DNA of 64,000 nucleotides from positions 1,215,001 through 1,279,000 of the forward strand of contig NZ_JBGGGT010000002.1 of assembly GCF_041276405.1 (NCBI RefSeq), given 5' to 3'. The notes under the pieces were generated by a model that had not been told where the DNA came from, made no database searches, and saw only the letters and a program-made list of their open reading frames with translations. Positions within the stretch are counted from its first letter, which is position 1; the number at the start of each line of letters is the position of its first letter. The translations under genes were made by a program, and so were the position numbers. Origin of the DNA: Microvirga sp. TS319. Its GTDB lineage: Bacteria > Pseudomonadota > Alphaproteobacteria > Rhizobiales > Beijerinckiaceae. Shown in pieces: positions 34,393 to 44,187 of the stretch.

Positions 34393-34607
34393 GGCATCGA
34401 ACGCAAAAGTGGGGACCGGTTTTGCGTGAAAAGATGCACAAGCAAAGAGAGCATCGAACGCAAAAGTGGGAACCGGTTTTGCGTGAAAAGATGCACAAGC
34501 AAGGAGGGCATCGAACGCAAAAGTGGGAACCGGTTTTGCGTGAAAAGATGCTCGAGACCATAGGCTTACAGCATCGGATATGAGTTCGATTTCAGACCCG
34601 ACGCTGT
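34390..34607 (+). repeat. Stop-codon-linked palindromic repeat, triple tandem copy (after metF)
   Basis: Three copies of the hairpin 1 unit begin at the metF TAG. Copies span about 34393-34437, 34449-34494 and 34507-34553, with GCATC at 34394, 34451 and 34508, an exact 57-base period. A single hairpin 2 unit (about 34569-34607) closes the array. The antisense frame reads the 19-residue repeat FHAKPVPTFAFDALLACAS, an artefact of 57 being divisible by three. Confidence 0.9.
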
Positions 34608-34615
34608 AGGAGTTT

Positions 34616-34639
34616 AACACCCGGCTCGATCCGGGTGTT
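34616..34639 (+). terminator. Hairpin in the metH leader
   Basis: Perfect 9-bp stem AACACCCGG/CCGGGTGTT with a six-base loop. Two smaller stems follow before the metH start: CCATGC/GCATGG at about 34649 and TCGGG/CCCGA at about 34668. The T-tract is weak, so it could be a partial terminator, the end of metF mRNA, or part of a regulatory leader. I could not match it to a known SAM, SAH or cobalamin riboswitch. Confidence 0.45.
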
Positions 34640-34701
34640 CTGATTTGCCATGCGAGGCATGGAGGGTCGGGTGTAATCCCGATCGATTGAAAGTGACGAT
34701 C

Positions 34702-37700
34702 ATGACCGTGTTCGAACCTCGTCCTGCCGACGGCGCCGACATTTTCAAGGCGCTCCGTGAAGCAGCCATCAAGCGAATTCTCGTGCTCGACGGCGCCATG
34801 GGCACCGAGCTTCAGCGACCCCGCTTTTCGGAAGAGGACTTCCGGGGCGGGCGCTTCAAGGATTGGAAACAGGACGTGAAGGGGAACAACGATCTCCTGA
34901 TCCTGACTCAGCCGGATGCGGTTAAAAACGTGCATCTGGACTATTTCCGCGCCGGCGCGGACATCGTCGAAACCAACACCTTCTCCGGCACCTCCATCGC
35001 CCAGGCCGATTACGGCATGGAGGAGATCGTCTACGAACTGAACTATGAAGGCGCGCGCCTTGCGCGCGAGGCCGCGCTGATCGTCCAACGGGAGGATGGT
35101 CGGCGCCGTTTCGTGGCCGGGGCCGTCGGCCCGACGAATCGGACATTGTCCATCTCGCCGGATGTGAACAATCCCGGCTATCGCGCCGTGACCTTCGATC
35201 AGGTCCGAGACGCTTATGCCGAGCAGGTGAGGGGCCTCGTCGACGGCGGCGCGGAGATCATCCTCATCGAGACGATCTTCGATACCCTCAATGCGAAGGC
35301 AGCCATCGTCGCCACCCATCAGGTATTTGCGGAAAAGGGTGTGAAGCTCCCGATCATGATATCGGGCACGATCACGGACCTGTCCGGGCGTACCCTGTCC
35401 GGGCAGACACCCACCGCCTTCTGGCATTCCATGCGTCACGCGCAGCCTTTCTCCATCGGCCTCAACTGCGCCCTCGGCGCGCGCGAGATGCGCGCTCACA
35501 TTCAGGAGATCGGCAGGGCCGCCGATACCCTCGTCTGTGCCTATCCGAATGCGGGTCTGCCGAATGAATTCGGGCTCTATGACGAGAGCCCGGAGGCCAC
35601 GGCCCGCATGCTGTCCGAGTTCGCCGATGCGGGCCTCGTGAACGTGGTCGGAGGCTGCTGCGGCACCACTCCCGCGCATATCCGGGCCATCGCCGAGGCG
35701 GTGGCCGGCAAAGCGCCGCGCCAAGTTCCGACGAAGCGGCCGCTCATGCGGCTGTCGGGCCTCGAACCCTTCACGTTGACGTCCGACATTCCATTCGTGA
35801 ACGTGGGCGAGCGCACGAACGTCACGGGCTCCGCCAAGTTCCGTAAGCTCGTCACCAACGGGGATTACGCCGCTGCACTCGACGTGGCGCGCGACCAGGT
35901 GGCGAACGGCGCGCAGATCATCGACGTCAATATGGACGAAGGCCTGCTCGATTCCGAGAAGGCGATGGTGGAATTCCTCAATCTCGTCGCGGCGGAGCCC
36001 GATATCGCCCGCGTTCCCGTGATGGTGGATTCCTCCAAGTTCCATGTCATCGAGGCGGGTCTCAAGTGCATCCAGGGCAAGGCCATCGTCAATTCGATTT
36101 CGATGAAGGAGGGCGAGGAAGCCTTTCTCGAACATGCGAAGATCTGCCGCTCCTACGGCGCCGCTGTCGTCGTCATGGCCTTCGACGAGCAGGGGCAGGC
36201 CGATACGCTGGAGCGCAAGGTCGCGATTTGTACGCGCGCTTACAAGATTCTGACGGAGCAGGCGGACTTCCCGCCGGAAGACATCATTTTCGACCCCAAT
36301 GTCTTCGCGGTCGCAACGGGCATCGAGGAGCACAATGGCTATGGCGTCGCCTTCATCGAGGCCGCGCGTATCATCCGCGAGACCCTGCCGCATGCCCATA
36401 TTTCAGGCGGCGTCTCGAATCTTTCGTTCTCGTTCCGCGGCAACGAGCCCGTGCGCGAGGCCATGCATTCGGTGTTTCTCTTCCATGCCATCAAGGTCGG
36501 CATGGACATGGGCATCGTGAATGCGGGCCAGCTCGCCGTCTACGACGAGATCGACCCCGAACTGCGCGAACTCTGCGAGGATGTCGTGCTCAACCGGCGT
36601 CCCGATGCGACGGAGCGCCTGCTCGAAGCGGCCCCCCGCTTCAAAGGCGACGGTGCGGGCGCCTCGAAGGCGTCGGATCTCGAATGGCGTTCCTGGCCGG
36701 TCGAGAAGCGTATCGAGCATGCGCTCGTCAACGGCATCACCGAGTTCATCGAGGCGGATACGGAAGAAGCGCGCAGCGGTGCGGAGCGCCCGCTGCATGT
36801 GATCGAGGGACCGCTCATGGCAGGCATGAACGTCGTCGGCGATCTCTTCGGGGCCGGCAAGATGTTTCTGCCACAGGTGGTGAAGTCCGCCCGCGTGATG
36901 AAGCAGGCCGTCGCGTATCTCATGCCGTTCATGGAAGCGGAGAAGGAGGCCTCGGGTCTCGTCGAGCGCTCCGCCGCCGGCAGGGTGCTGATGGCAACCG
37001 TGAAGGGCGATGTGCACGATATCGGCAAGAACATCGTCGGCGTGGTTCTCGCCTGCAACAACTACGAGGTGATAGACCTCGGAGTGATGGTTCCGGCCCA
37101 GAAGATCCTGGAGACCGCGCGCAGGGAAAATGTCGACGTGATCGGCCTCTCGGGTCTTATCACGCCGTCTCTCGACGAAATGGTGAACGTGGCAAGCGAG
37201 ATGGAGCGCGAAGGCTTCGACATCCCGCTCCTCATCGGCGGCGCGACCACGAGCCGCGTGCATACGGCCGTGAAGATCCACCCGAACTACCGCAATGGCC
37301 AAGCGGTCTATGTCACCGATGCGAGCCGGGCGGTCGGTGTCGTCTCGTCGCTGCTCTCGCCCGATGCCAAGGAATCCTATGTGGAGACGCTGCGGAGCGA
37401 GTACCGCAGGGTAGCTGAAGCGCATGCGCGCTCCGAGGCCGACAAGCAGCGCACGCCTATCGAGAAGGCCCGCGCCAACAAGCTGAAAATCGACTGGGAC
37501 GCCTATCGGGCGCCGAAGCCGACCTTCACCGGCGCGCGGGTGTTCCGCAGCTACGATGTGGGCGAGCTCGTTCCTTATATCGACTGGACTCCCTTCTTCC
37601 AGACCTGGGAGCTCAAGGGGCGTTTTCCGGCCATTCTCGATGATGAGGCTCAAGGACCGGCGGCGCGCCAGCTCTGGGACGACGCTCAGGCCATGCTCAG

Positions 37701-38457
37701 GCAGCTCGTCGATGAACGCTGGTTCAACCCCAAGGCCGTCATCGGCTTCTGGCCCGCCAATGCGATCGGCGACGATATCCGCCTCTACACGGGCGAAAGC
37801 CGGAGCGAGGCGCTCGCCACCTTCCACGGTCTGCGGCAGCAGCTTTCGCGACGCGACGGCAAGCCCAATCTGTGCATCTCGGATTTCCTCGCACCCGCCG
37901 ACAGCGGACAGCCGGATTGGATCGGCGCCTTCGTCGTCACCTCGGGCATCGAGGAAGTGCGCATTGCCGAAAAGTTCGAGCGTGCGAACGACGATTACCG
38001 CTCGATTCTCGTGAAGGCTCTGGCGGACCGCCTTGCGGAAGCCTTCGCCGAACGCATGCATCAGCGTGTGCGCAAGGAGTTCTGGGCCTATGCCCCCGAC
38101 GAGAATCTCGCCAACGAGGATCTGATCCGCGAGGAATATCGCGGCATCCGTCCGGCTCCCGGCTATCCGGCGCAGCCCGACCATACGGAAAAAGCGACGC
38201 TCTTCAGCCTGCTAGAGGCCGAGCGTCGCATAGGTGTGACCTTGACGGAATCCTATGCCATGTGGCCGGGCTCGTCCGTTTCCGGTCTCTATCTCGCACA
38301 TCCGGACGCCTACTATTTCGGTGTGGCGAAGGTGGAGCGCGATCAGGTGGAGGATTACGCGGAGCGTAAGGGCATGAGCGTACAGGAGGTCGAACGCTGG
38401 CTCGGCCCGATCCTCAATTACGATCCGGCCGGTTATCGGCCCATGGCGGCCGAGTAG
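34702..38457 (+). CDS. metH: Cobalamin-dependent methionine synthase
   Basis: Full-length 1251-residue enzyme. The homocysteine domain (about 1-340) has zinc ligands Cys256, Cys319 and Cys320 ([15 protein letters not shown]). The pterin domain is about 370-640. The B12 domain has DVHDIGKN with cobalt ligand His772. The C-terminal SAM-binding activation domain is about 920-1251 ([14 protein letters not shown]). ATG 34702 ([10 protein letters not shown]) is preferred over 34645, whose extra codons lie in the structured leader. It follows sahR-metF. Confidence 0.97.
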   Translation: MTVFEPRPADGADIFKALREAAIKRILVLDGAMGTELQRPRFSEEDFRGGRFKDWKQDVKGNNDLLILTQPDAVKNVHLDYFRAGADIVETNTFSGTSIAQADYGMEEIVYELNYEGARLAREAALIVQREDGRRRFVAGAVGPTNRTLSISPDVNNPGYRAVTFDQVRDAYAEQVRGLVDGGAEIILIETIFDTLNAKAAIVATHQVFAEKGVKLPIMISGTITDLSGRTLSGQTPTAFWHSMRHAQPFSIGLNCALGAREMRAHIQEIGRAADTLVCAYPNAGLPNEFGLYDESPEATARMLSEFADAGLVNVVGGCCGTTPAHIRAIAEAVAGKAPRQVPTKRPLMRLSGLEPFTLTSDIPFVNVGERTNVTGSAKFRKLVTNGDYAAALDVARDQVANGAQIIDVNMDEGLLDSEKAMVEFLNLVAAEPDIARVPVMVDSSKFHVIEAGLKCIQGKAIVNSISMKEGEEAFLEHAKICRSYGAAVVVMAFDEQGQADTLERKVAICTRAYKILTEQADFPPEDIIFDPNVFAVATGIEEHNGYGVAFIEAARIIRETLPHAHISGGVSNLSFSFRGNEPVREAMHSVFLFHAIKVGMDMGIVNAGQLAVYDEIDPELRELCEDVVLNRRPDATERLLEAAPRFKGDGAGASKASDLEWRSWPVEKRIEHALVNGITEFIEADTEEARSGAERPLHVIEGPLMAGMNVVGDLFGAGKMFLPQVVKSARVMKQAVAYLMPFMEAEKEASGLVERSAAGRVLMATVKGDVHDIGKNIVGVVLACNNYEVIDLGVMVPAQKILETARRENVDVIGLSGLITPSLDEMVNVASEMEREGFDIPLLIGGATTSRVHTAVKIHPNYRNGQAVYVTDASRAVGVVSSLLSPDAKESYVETLRSEYRRVAEAHARSEADKQRTPIEKARANKLKIDWDAYRAPKPTFTGARVFRSYDVGELVPYIDWTPFFQTWELKGRFPAILDDEAQGPAARQLWDDAQAMLRQLVDERWFNPKAVIGFWPANAIGDDIRLYTGESRSEALATFHGLRQQLSRRDGKPNLCISDFLAPADSGQPDWIGAFVVTSGIEEVRIAEKFERANDDYRSILVKALADRLAEAFAERMHQRVRKEFWAYAPDENLANEDLIREEYRGIRPAPGYPAQPDHTEKATLFSLLEAERRIGVTLTESYAMWPGSSVSGLYLAHPDAYYFGVAKVERDQVEDYAERKGMSVQEVERWLGPILNYDPAGYRPMAAE

Positions 38458-38514
38458 GGCGCGGCAAGGCACGCACCTGAACCTCGTCCGTCGTTTCTGC
38501 ATCGGCGGGAATCA

Positions 38515-38618
38515 GAGCATCGGATGTGAAATCGAACCCACATCCGATGCAGTCAGTCCATGTGCTCGAGCATCTTTTCACGCAAAGCCGGTGCCCGCTT
38601 CCCGTGCTCGATGCTCTA
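38515..38618 (-). repeat. Stop-codon-linked palindromic repeat, complete form on the minus strand (after the amidase gene)
   Basis: Reading the minus strand, the amidase TAG (38618-38616) runs into AGCATCG and hairpin 1 (arms 38616-38610 and 38574-38568). Hairpin 2 follows with arms 38550-38540 and 38528-38515. Architecture and linker match the copy at 13361. It fills most of the gap between the convergent metH and amidase genes. Confidence 0.85.
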
Positions 38619-39386
38619 TACCGCTCCGGACGGTCGTCTGGCGATCAGGTCGCGGAGCGTGGTGATCGTGGAGGCATCCGCCACGCCGTCCACGCGCTCG
38701 GGGCGGAAATGGCGCTGGAACGCGGCGACGACCTTTTCCGTGTCGTCATCGAACACGCCGTTGATCCTGAGGCCGTAGCCATACATGGCGAGCATGGCCT
38801 GAAGTGCTTCGATCGGCATGCCCTGGTCACCGCGCGAGAAGAAGCGCCCGTCGCTCAACGAGGCCGGCGGCACCCAATGGCCGATACCGGCCTCGTGCAA
38901 GCGCTGCCATGGAAACAGTTCACCGGGGTCGACCTTGCGGCCGGGCGCCACGTCCGAATGGCCGAGCACGCGGGTTGCCGGGATGCGCCAGCGCGTCACG
39001 ATGTCTTTCGCCAGTGCGATCACGCTCTCGATCTGCACGTCGGGATAGGGTGGCAGGCCGCCCGGATGGCCGGGATTGGCGATTTCGATGCCGATGGAGC
39101 TTGAGTTGATATCGGTCTCGCCATCCCAGGATGAAATGCCAGCATGCCACGCCCGCCGTGCTTCCGGCACCAGCTGAAGAATGCGTCCGTCTCCGAACAC
39201 GAAGTAATGCGCGGACACCTGCGAGACCGGATTGCAGAGCCACTGCAGAGCCTCGCCCTCGTCGGGCATGCCGGTGTAATGCAGGACCAGCATGTTGGGT
39301 CGCTGCCCGTCTTTCCGTTCCCCATGATTGGGTGAAGGAAACACCTTTGTGGCAACCGGGCTTTCGGGAGATAGGGACGCGCTCAT
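38616..39386 (-). CDS. N-acetylmuramoyl-L-alanine amidase with peptidoglycan-binding domain
   Basis: 256 residues. An Amidase_2/AmpD-type domain (about 20-175) carries the zinc ligand candidates LVLHYTG, SAHYFVFGDG and LGHSDVAPGRKVDPG. A PG_binding_1 domain (about 185-250, ALQAMLAMYGYGLRINGVFDDDTEKVVAAFQRHFRP) follows. There is no obvious signal peptide, so a cytoplasmic AmpD-like role in wall recycling is as likely as a periplasmic AmiD-like one. Its TAG stop is fused to a repeat. Confidence 0.9.
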   Translation of the reverse strand: MSASLSPESPVATKVFPSPNHGERKDGQRPNMLVLHYTGMPDEGEALQWLCNPVSQVSAHYFVFGDGRILQLVPEARRAWHAGISSWDGETDINSSSIGIEIANPGHPGGLPPYPDVQIESVIALAKDIVTRWRIPATRVLGHSDVAPGRKVDPGELFPWQRLHEAGIGHWVPPASLSDGRFFSRGDQGMPIEALQAMLAMYGYGLRINGVFDDDTEKVVAAFQRHFRPERVDGVADASTITTLRDLIARRPSGAV

Positions 39387-39390
39387 ACGT

Positions 39391-40116
39391 TTACCTGAGG
39401 TTCCGCTCGGCGGCGATGCGCTCCCAAGCAGTGTTGATGGCTGCCAGCCGTTCCGTTGCGATCTTGACCGCCTCTGGCGGCAGGCCCCTTGCGATCTCTC
39501 GGTCGGGATGGTTCTCAGCGGCCATCCTGCGGTAGTGCCGCTTCAGGTCTTCGTCGCTCATGGCCCGATCGGCCTTGAGGATGAGATAGGGATCGTCCGA
39601 CCGCTTGACGTGGCGGGCAGCGATGCGTTCGAATTCGCTCTCGGAGAACGCAAAGATCGTCGCGACGTTCTTGAGATAGACGTACTCCGCCTCATGCACC
39701 GCCTCGTCAGCCTTGGCGATATGAAAGAGGCCGTCGAGCACGTCCTCCAGCAGGGCCGGCTCTTCCTTGAATTCCGCGCCGATCTGCCGGGCATAGGATT
39801 CGAACCCTTCGGAGGTCTGCATGGCAAGCTCGAACAGGCGCCGGACCCGGGCATGCTCCCCTTCCGGCACTTCGACGATCTGCTCGAAGGCTTTCACCTC
39901 CACGTCCACCACCACGCCGTCGGCCTTGGCCATCTTGGCCGCGAGCGCGACCAGGCCCATGGTGAACAAGACATCGCGCGGCGGCTTTCCGAAGGGGGCG
40001 CCTTCGCGATCGATGAGCACGTGCCCGGCCACGCCGCCCAGGAGGGCACCAATCGGCCCGCCGAGCGCCAGGCCGATGCCGGCTCCGCTCAATTTACCCC
40101 AAATCGACTGAATCAT
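39391..40116 (-). CDS. DjlA-like J-domain protein with TerB domain
   Basis: About 241 residues. A glycine-rich hydrophobic N terminus (GAGIGLALGGPIGALLGGVAGHVL) is followed by a TerB-like helical domain (about 45-165) and a C-terminal J domain with the HPD motif in AAENHPDREIARG. It probably recruits DnaK at the membrane. The start at 40116 is preferred: a TTG at 40149 lies inside the T-tract of the upstream gene's terminator. It is four bases upstream of the amidase gene. Confidence 0.88.
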   Translation of the reverse strand: MIQSIWGKLSGAGIGLALGGPIGALLGGVAGHVLIDREGAPFGKPPRDVLFTMGLVALAAKMAKADGVVVDVEVKAFEQIVEVPEGEHARVRRLFELAMQTSEGFESYARQIGAEFKEEPALLEDVLDGLFHIAKADEAVHEAEYVYLKNVATIFAFSESEFERIAARHVKRSDDPYLILKADRAMSDEDLKRHYRRMAAENHPDREIARGLPPEAVKIATERLAAINTAWERIAAERNLR

Positions 40117-40146
40117 CTCAGAGACAGTGGTACGCTCAACTTCAGG

Positions 40147-40180
40147 CAAAAGAAAAGGGGCCGAGAAGATCCCGGCCCCT
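40147..40180 (-). terminator. Terminator of the glycine-zipper lipoprotein gene
   Basis: On the minus strand, stem GGGGCCG/CGGCCCC (40179-40157) is followed by TTTTCTTTT. It lies 24 bases past the lipoprotein stop and just before the J-domain gene, ending that transcript. Confidence 0.8.
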
Positions 40181-40203
40181 CAAATCCGATCTCTCGGATC
40201 GTC

Positions 40204-40482
40204 TTAGCGGCAGTAGATGTTGCCGTACATGTCCTGGTACGTGCCGTAGGGGCAGGCGGGGCCGCGCGGAGCCGTTGCGGCGCCGACGACCGCGCCACCG
40301 GCAGCACCGATGGCTGCGCCGGCCAGAGCGCCACCGGCGCGGCCCGTGGCAGCGCCACCAATCGCAGCACCGGCAAGACCGCCAACAGCGGCACCGCCCA
40401 CGGCGCGCTCGCCAGGCGTGTTGCAGGCTGCCATCGAGAGGGTGAGAGCACCGGCGGCAATCGCGGTAATGATCTTCTTCAT
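40204..40482 (-). CDS. Small glycine-zipper lipoprotein
   Basis: 92 residues with a lipoprotein signal peptide and lipobox LSMAAC (Cys about 20). An alanine- and glycine-rich zipper segment (AVGGAAVGGLAGAAIGGAATG and on) follows, then a short tail with two cysteines (ACPYGTYQDMYGNIYCR). Such proteins are common outer-membrane lipoproteins in Hyphomicrobiales. The function is unknown. GGAAGCCTCC upstream of the ATG supplies a ribosome site. Confidence 0.82.
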   Translation of the reverse strand: MKKIITAIAAGALTLSMAACNTPGERAVGGAAVGGLAGAAIGGAATGRAGGALAGAAIGAAGGAVVGAATAPRGPACPYGTYQDMYGNIYCR

Positions 40483-40779
40483 GGAGGCTTCCCTGTGTCT
40501 AGCGGGCTGTAGGCTGCCCAGTTCTCATTAGCTTGACCTTACGCAGACGCCAACTCTTGACTGGGGGAAGAAGTTCCTTGTCCCCCAAATGAGCTGTAGA
40601 AAAATCTTTTGTTAAGGGGAACAGGCTATTTCGGCGGGTTTTACGCGCCGATTCGTTGAGCCGCTATCGTTTAACGTGAGCAGACCTGCAGTGGGTCTGC
40701 GACTACCCAAGTCACAACTTTGCCCTATTTGGCCTCCAGGCAGCTCTCTTGTACAGCCTATGCCATTTGGAGCTTCGAG
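40483..40779. other. Divergent promoter region between lipoprotein and transglycosylase genes
   Basis: 297 bases with no coding signal. It holds two stems: GCAGACC/GGTCTGC (40680-40700), and TGGGGGA paired with TCCCCCA near 40575-40600. Promoters for both flanking genes must lie here, but no box is clear enough to name. Confidence 0.5.
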
Positions 40780-41508
40780 ATGACTTTGCGGCATTGTATA
40801 AAATCAATGACTGCGGTGCTTCTGGTCTGGGCTGCACCTTCGATTCAAGCTCACGCCGACGGCAATATTATCCCTCCTGATGAGGCTGCCGCCCTCGCGC
40901 GCGCTCAGGCCGAAGAAGTCATGGCTGCTTCCGCTCCTGAAGGGGACGCGGATTCCGGCGTCGCCGCGGCCGGGAAACCCGAAAAATCCGCTCGTCGGCC
41001 TAAGGGGAAGAAGGCTGCCGAAGCTGTCGCGATCCCCGGAGAGAGCCCGAACGAGGCCTCGGTCGAGGAGACGGTCTCGGTCCCGCCCGGCGTGACGGGG
41101 CGCTCCCGCCCCGTACGCATCGATGCCGCCAGGGCCAATGCGCTCAGACCTCTGATCGTCCGCTATGCCTCGGAAAACGGTTTGCCGTTTGATCTTGCTG
41201 ACGCGGTGGTGCGTCTCGAGAGCCGCTACAATCCCGGCGCCCGCAACGGCGCCAATGTCGGCCTGACCCAGATCAACGTCCGCACGGCCCAGTCGATGGG
41301 TTACCAGGGCCAGATCGCCGGCCTGCTCGATGCCGAGACGAATCTGCGTTACGGCCTGAAATATCTCGCCCAAGCCTATAAGCTCGCGGGTGGCGATACC
41401 TGCGGGACGATTTTGCGCTACCAATTCGGTCATCGGGCGACGACCATGGTCGGTCCTTCGCGCGCCTATTGTGCCAAGGTCAAGGTGATTACCGCGGCAG
41501 CCGATTGA
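40780..41508 (+). CDS. Lytic transglycosylase, SLT domain
   Basis: 242 residues: a signal peptide (cleavage near IQAHADG), a low-complexity Ala/Glu/Lys-rich spacer (about 25-115), then an SLT domain with the catalytic glutamate in VVRLESRYNPGARNGANVGLTQIN and a YGLKYLAQAYKLAGGD tail. It cleaves peptidoglycan glycan strands in the periplasm. The ATG at 40780 has GGAG seven bases upstream; the longer frame lacks one. Confidence 0.9.
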   Translation: MTLRHCIKSMTAVLLVWAAPSIQAHADGNIIPPDEAAALARAQAEEVMAASAPEGDADSGVAAAGKPEKSARRPKGKKAAEAVAIPGESPNEASVEETVSVPPGVTGRSRPVRIDAARANALRPLIVRYASENGLPFDLADAVVRLESRYNPGARNGANVGLTQINVRTAQSMGYQGQIAGLLDAETNLRYGLKYLAQAYKLAGGDTCGTILRYQFGHRATTMVGPSRAYCAKVKVITAAAD

Positions 41509-41554
41509 TCATCCGGCCTTGACGGGAGGCTGTCTTTTGCACCACATCCCCATC

Positions 41555-41938
<384 letters not shown>

Positions 41939-42065
41939 TTTTCCACAGGCCCAAAACTGCGACAAAGCGGACCAAAGCGTTGGTCTGCTTACGATTCATT
42001 AACCCTAAACGCGTCTGATGGAAGCTGCATGTCGCGAGGCTTGCGTCCCAGTCCCGTTCCGTTGA

Positions 42066-42101
42066 CGCCCATATTGTCCCATGTTATCCCAAATCATCCC
42101 G
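42066..42101 (-). promoter_or_regulatory. Probable MraZ operator (TGGGN-N5 repeats)
   Basis: Within the 308-base gap upstream of mraZ, CCCA occurs at 42068, 42078 and 42088, and CCCG at 42098. Read on the minus strand these are TGGGN boxes at an exact 10-base period. E. coli MraZ binds TGGGN direct repeats separated by five bases upstream of its own gene. The boxes end about 145 bases before the mraZ ATG. The rest of the gap shows only a half CtrA-like TTAACCC near 41999. Confidence 0.7.
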
Positions 42102-42246
42102 TCGACGGTTTCTTCCGAAGGGGAGGTTAGGCGCACCGAGAGCGCCAACGTCCTGCTTCGAAAAGAGGCGTTAATGCCGGCTGCGGGTGGCAGGCCATCG
42201 AGGTCTGCCGGGGGGCTGACAATCGGGAGCTTGCGAGCTGCGGCCA

Positions 42247-42744
42247 ATGAACCGCTTCGTGTCCAATTTCACCAACAAGTTGGATTCGAAGGGTCGCGTC
42301 TCGATCCCCGCGTCCTTCCGGGCCGTTCTGGCCAGGGATGGATTCGAGGGTCTCTACGTTCATCCTGCGCTCGATGCGCAGGCCTTGGACGCAGGTGGCA
42401 ATACGCTTCTGAACGAGATCGATGCGTTCTTGTCGACGCTGTCGCCCTATTCGGACGAACGGGATCAGCTGTCGACCGCATTGTTCGGGACCAGCGAAAT
42501 CCTCAAAGTCGATCCGGAGGGGCGTGTCATCCTGACGGAGTCAGTGAAAGTGCATGCCGGGATTGGCGATACGGTGACGTTCGTCGGCCTCGGTCACAAG
42601 TTCCAGATTTGGGAGCCGGAGCGTTTCCGTGCGCACTTGGAGGAGGCGCGCACGAAGGTCAGAGATCTGAAGAAATCGCTCGGGGCCCGGGTTGGGGAGC
42701 CACGTATGGTACAGAACACCTCACCAGGAGTGCGGGAGCAATGA
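42247..42744 (+). CDS. mraZ: Transcriptional regulator and cell division protein MraZ
   Basis: 165-residue AbrB-like DNA-binding protein with two swapped-hairpin repeats, visible as [14 protein letters not shown] near residue 15 and [40 protein letters not shown] near 90-130. It heads the dcw cluster and normally represses it through repeats such as those at 42066. Its stop overlaps rsmH by four bases. Confidence 0.95.
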   Translation: MNRFVSNFTNKLDSKGRVSIPASFRAVLARDGFEGLYVHPALDAQALDAGGNTLLNEIDAFLSTLSPYSDERDQLSTALFGTSEILKVDPEGRVILTESVKVHAGIGDTVTFVGLGHKFQIWEPERFRAHLEEARTKVRDLKKSLGARVGEPRMVQNTSPGVREQ

Positions 42745-43790
42745 TGGGACGCGGCGACGGCCCAGGAGCCGGAGCCGCTGGCGGACCGACCCGTCACGTT
42801 CCTGTGCTCCTGGCGGAGGTGTGCGAGGCGCTCGATGCGAAGCGCGGCGGCCTCTTTATCGATGGGACGTTCGGCGCAGGCGGATATACCCGCGCCATTC
42901 TCGATGCCCATCCACAGAACAAGGTGATTGCCATCGACCGCGATCCGGATGCGATCGCGAGCGGCGCATCGTTGGTCGGCAAATTCAAGAAGCGCCTGAT
43001 TCTTGTGCCGGGACGCTTCGGCGATCTCGACGAGATCGCACGCGACCAGGGCTTCGATGGCGCCGAAGGCGTCGTTCTCGATATCGGCGTCTCGTCCATG
43101 CAGCTCGATCAGGCCGAGCGCGGCTTCTCGTTCCGCAACGACGGCCCGCTCGACATGCGCATGGAGCAGGAGGGGCCGAGCGCAGCCGACATCGTCAATG
43201 AATCCTCCGAGGCGGAACTCGCCGATATCTTCTATCACTACGGCGAGGAGCGCCGTGCCAGGGCCGTGGCACGCGCCATCATCGAGGCGCGCCGCAGGGA
43301 GCCGTTCCAGACGACGCGTCAACTGGCGGATCTCGTCGCCTCGCTCATCCGTCAGGAGCCGAGCGGCATTCATCCGGCCACGCGCGTCTTCCAGGGCCTC
43401 CGCATCGCCGTGAACGACGAGCTCGGCGAGCTGGTGCGCGCGCTGCATGCGGCCGAGCGGATTCTGAAGCCCGGCGGACGCCTCGTGGTCGTGACCTTCC
43501 ATTCCCTCGAAGACCGGATCGTGAAGCAGTTCTTCGCAGCCCGTACCGGGCGATTGCCGAGCGGCTCGCGTCATCTGCCGACTGTCGCTGCGGCCGAGCC
43601 GACCTTCCACGCGGTCACAAGGGGGCCGGTCGGCCCGAGCGAGCAGGAAATGGCGCGCAATCCGCGCGCGCGTTCGGCGAAACTCCGGGCCGGCGCCCGC
43701 ACGGAGGTGCCGCCGCAGGAACCATTGAGCGCCATCACCATGCTGGCCGAGCTTCCGCAGACAGCGGAGAAAAAGGGAGGGCGGCGATGA
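42741..43790 (+). CDS. rsmH: 16S rRNA (cytosine(1402)-N4)-methyltransferase
   Basis: 349-residue SAM-dependent enzyme (MraW) acting on 16S rRNA in the decoding centre. It has [58 protein letters not shown] and the C-terminal [18 protein letters not shown]. The ATG at 42741 forms ATGA with the mraZ stop; ATG 42744 is one codon later. A short glycine-rich leader precedes the conserved start. Confidence 0.95.
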   Translation: MMGRGDGPGAGAAGGPTRHVPVLLAEVCEALDAKRGGLFIDGTFGAGGYTRAILDAHPQNKVIAIDRDPDAIASGASLVGKFKKRLILVPGRFGDLDEIARDQGFDGAEGVVLDIGVSSMQLDQAERGFSFRNDGPLDMRMEQEGPSAADIVNESSEAELADIFYHYGEERRARAVARAIIEARRREPFQTTRQLADLVASLIRQEPSGIHPATRVFQGLRIAVNDELGELVRALHAAERILKPGGRLVVVTFHSLEDRIVKQFFAARTGRLPSGSRHLPTVAAAEPTFHAVTRGPVGPSEQEMARNPRARSAKLRAGARTEVPPQEPLSAITMLAELPQTAEKKGGRR

Positions 43791-44182
43791 CCAAGCTGCT
43801 CCACATCGTCGCGATCTCCGCCCTCATCGCATCGGCGGGCTACGCCTACTCCATCAAGTACGAAACGCTCTATTACGCCGAGCAGGTGGCCAAGCTGAAA
43901 TCCAAGGTGCAGCGCGAGCGTGACGCCATCGCGGTTCTGCAGGCGGAATGGCAATATCTCGATCGTCCGGACCGCCTGCAGGCGGCGGCCGATCAGCATC
44001 TCGATCTGCAGCCCCTGAAGATCCAGCAGCTGGCGCGCCTATCCGATCTGCCGAACCGTCCGGAGCGTGGGGACGAGATCGGCCGCAAGCTCGAAGCGCT
44101 TGGTCTGCTCGGGCCGACCGCAACGCCCAAGGATACCAGCACCGAAGCTCGAATCCCATCGACTCAAACCCCGAGACGGTAA
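43787..44182 (+). CDS. ftsL: Cell division protein FtsL
   Basis: 131-residue bitopic membrane protein: short cytoplasmic start, one transmembrane helix ([17 protein letters not shown]), then a periplasmic coiled coil ([36 protein letters not shown]). It joins FtsQ and FtsB in the divisome. Sequence is poorly conserved, so topology and position between rsmH and ftsI decide the call. It overlaps rsmH by four bases. Confidence 0.9.
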   Translation: MTKLLHIVAISALIASAGYAYSIKYETLYYAEQVAKLKSKVQRERDAIAVLQAEWQYLDRPDRLQAAADQHLDLQPLKIQQLARLSDLPNRPERGDEIGRKLEALGLLGPTATPKDTSTEARIPSTQTPRR

Positions 44183-44187
44183 CTCCC

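Noticed and set aside
34393..34553. Possible CRISPR-like array
   Set aside because: Three units with an 11-13 base linker that is nearly identical between copies, no variable spacers and no cas genes; it is a tandem palindromic repeat.
34608..34701. Known SAM, SAH or cobalamin riboswitch before metH
   Set aside because: The leader is too short for a B12 element and conserved core sequences of the known families were not seen.
33463..36399. Minus-strand open frame of 978 codons spanning metF, the repeats and metH
   Set aside because: Antisense to two clear enzymes; its only striking part is the repeat-derived FHAKPVPTFAFDAL peptide.
41995..42010. CtrA box upstream of mraZ
   Set aside because: Only a half site (TTAACCC) with no second TTAA at the required spacing.
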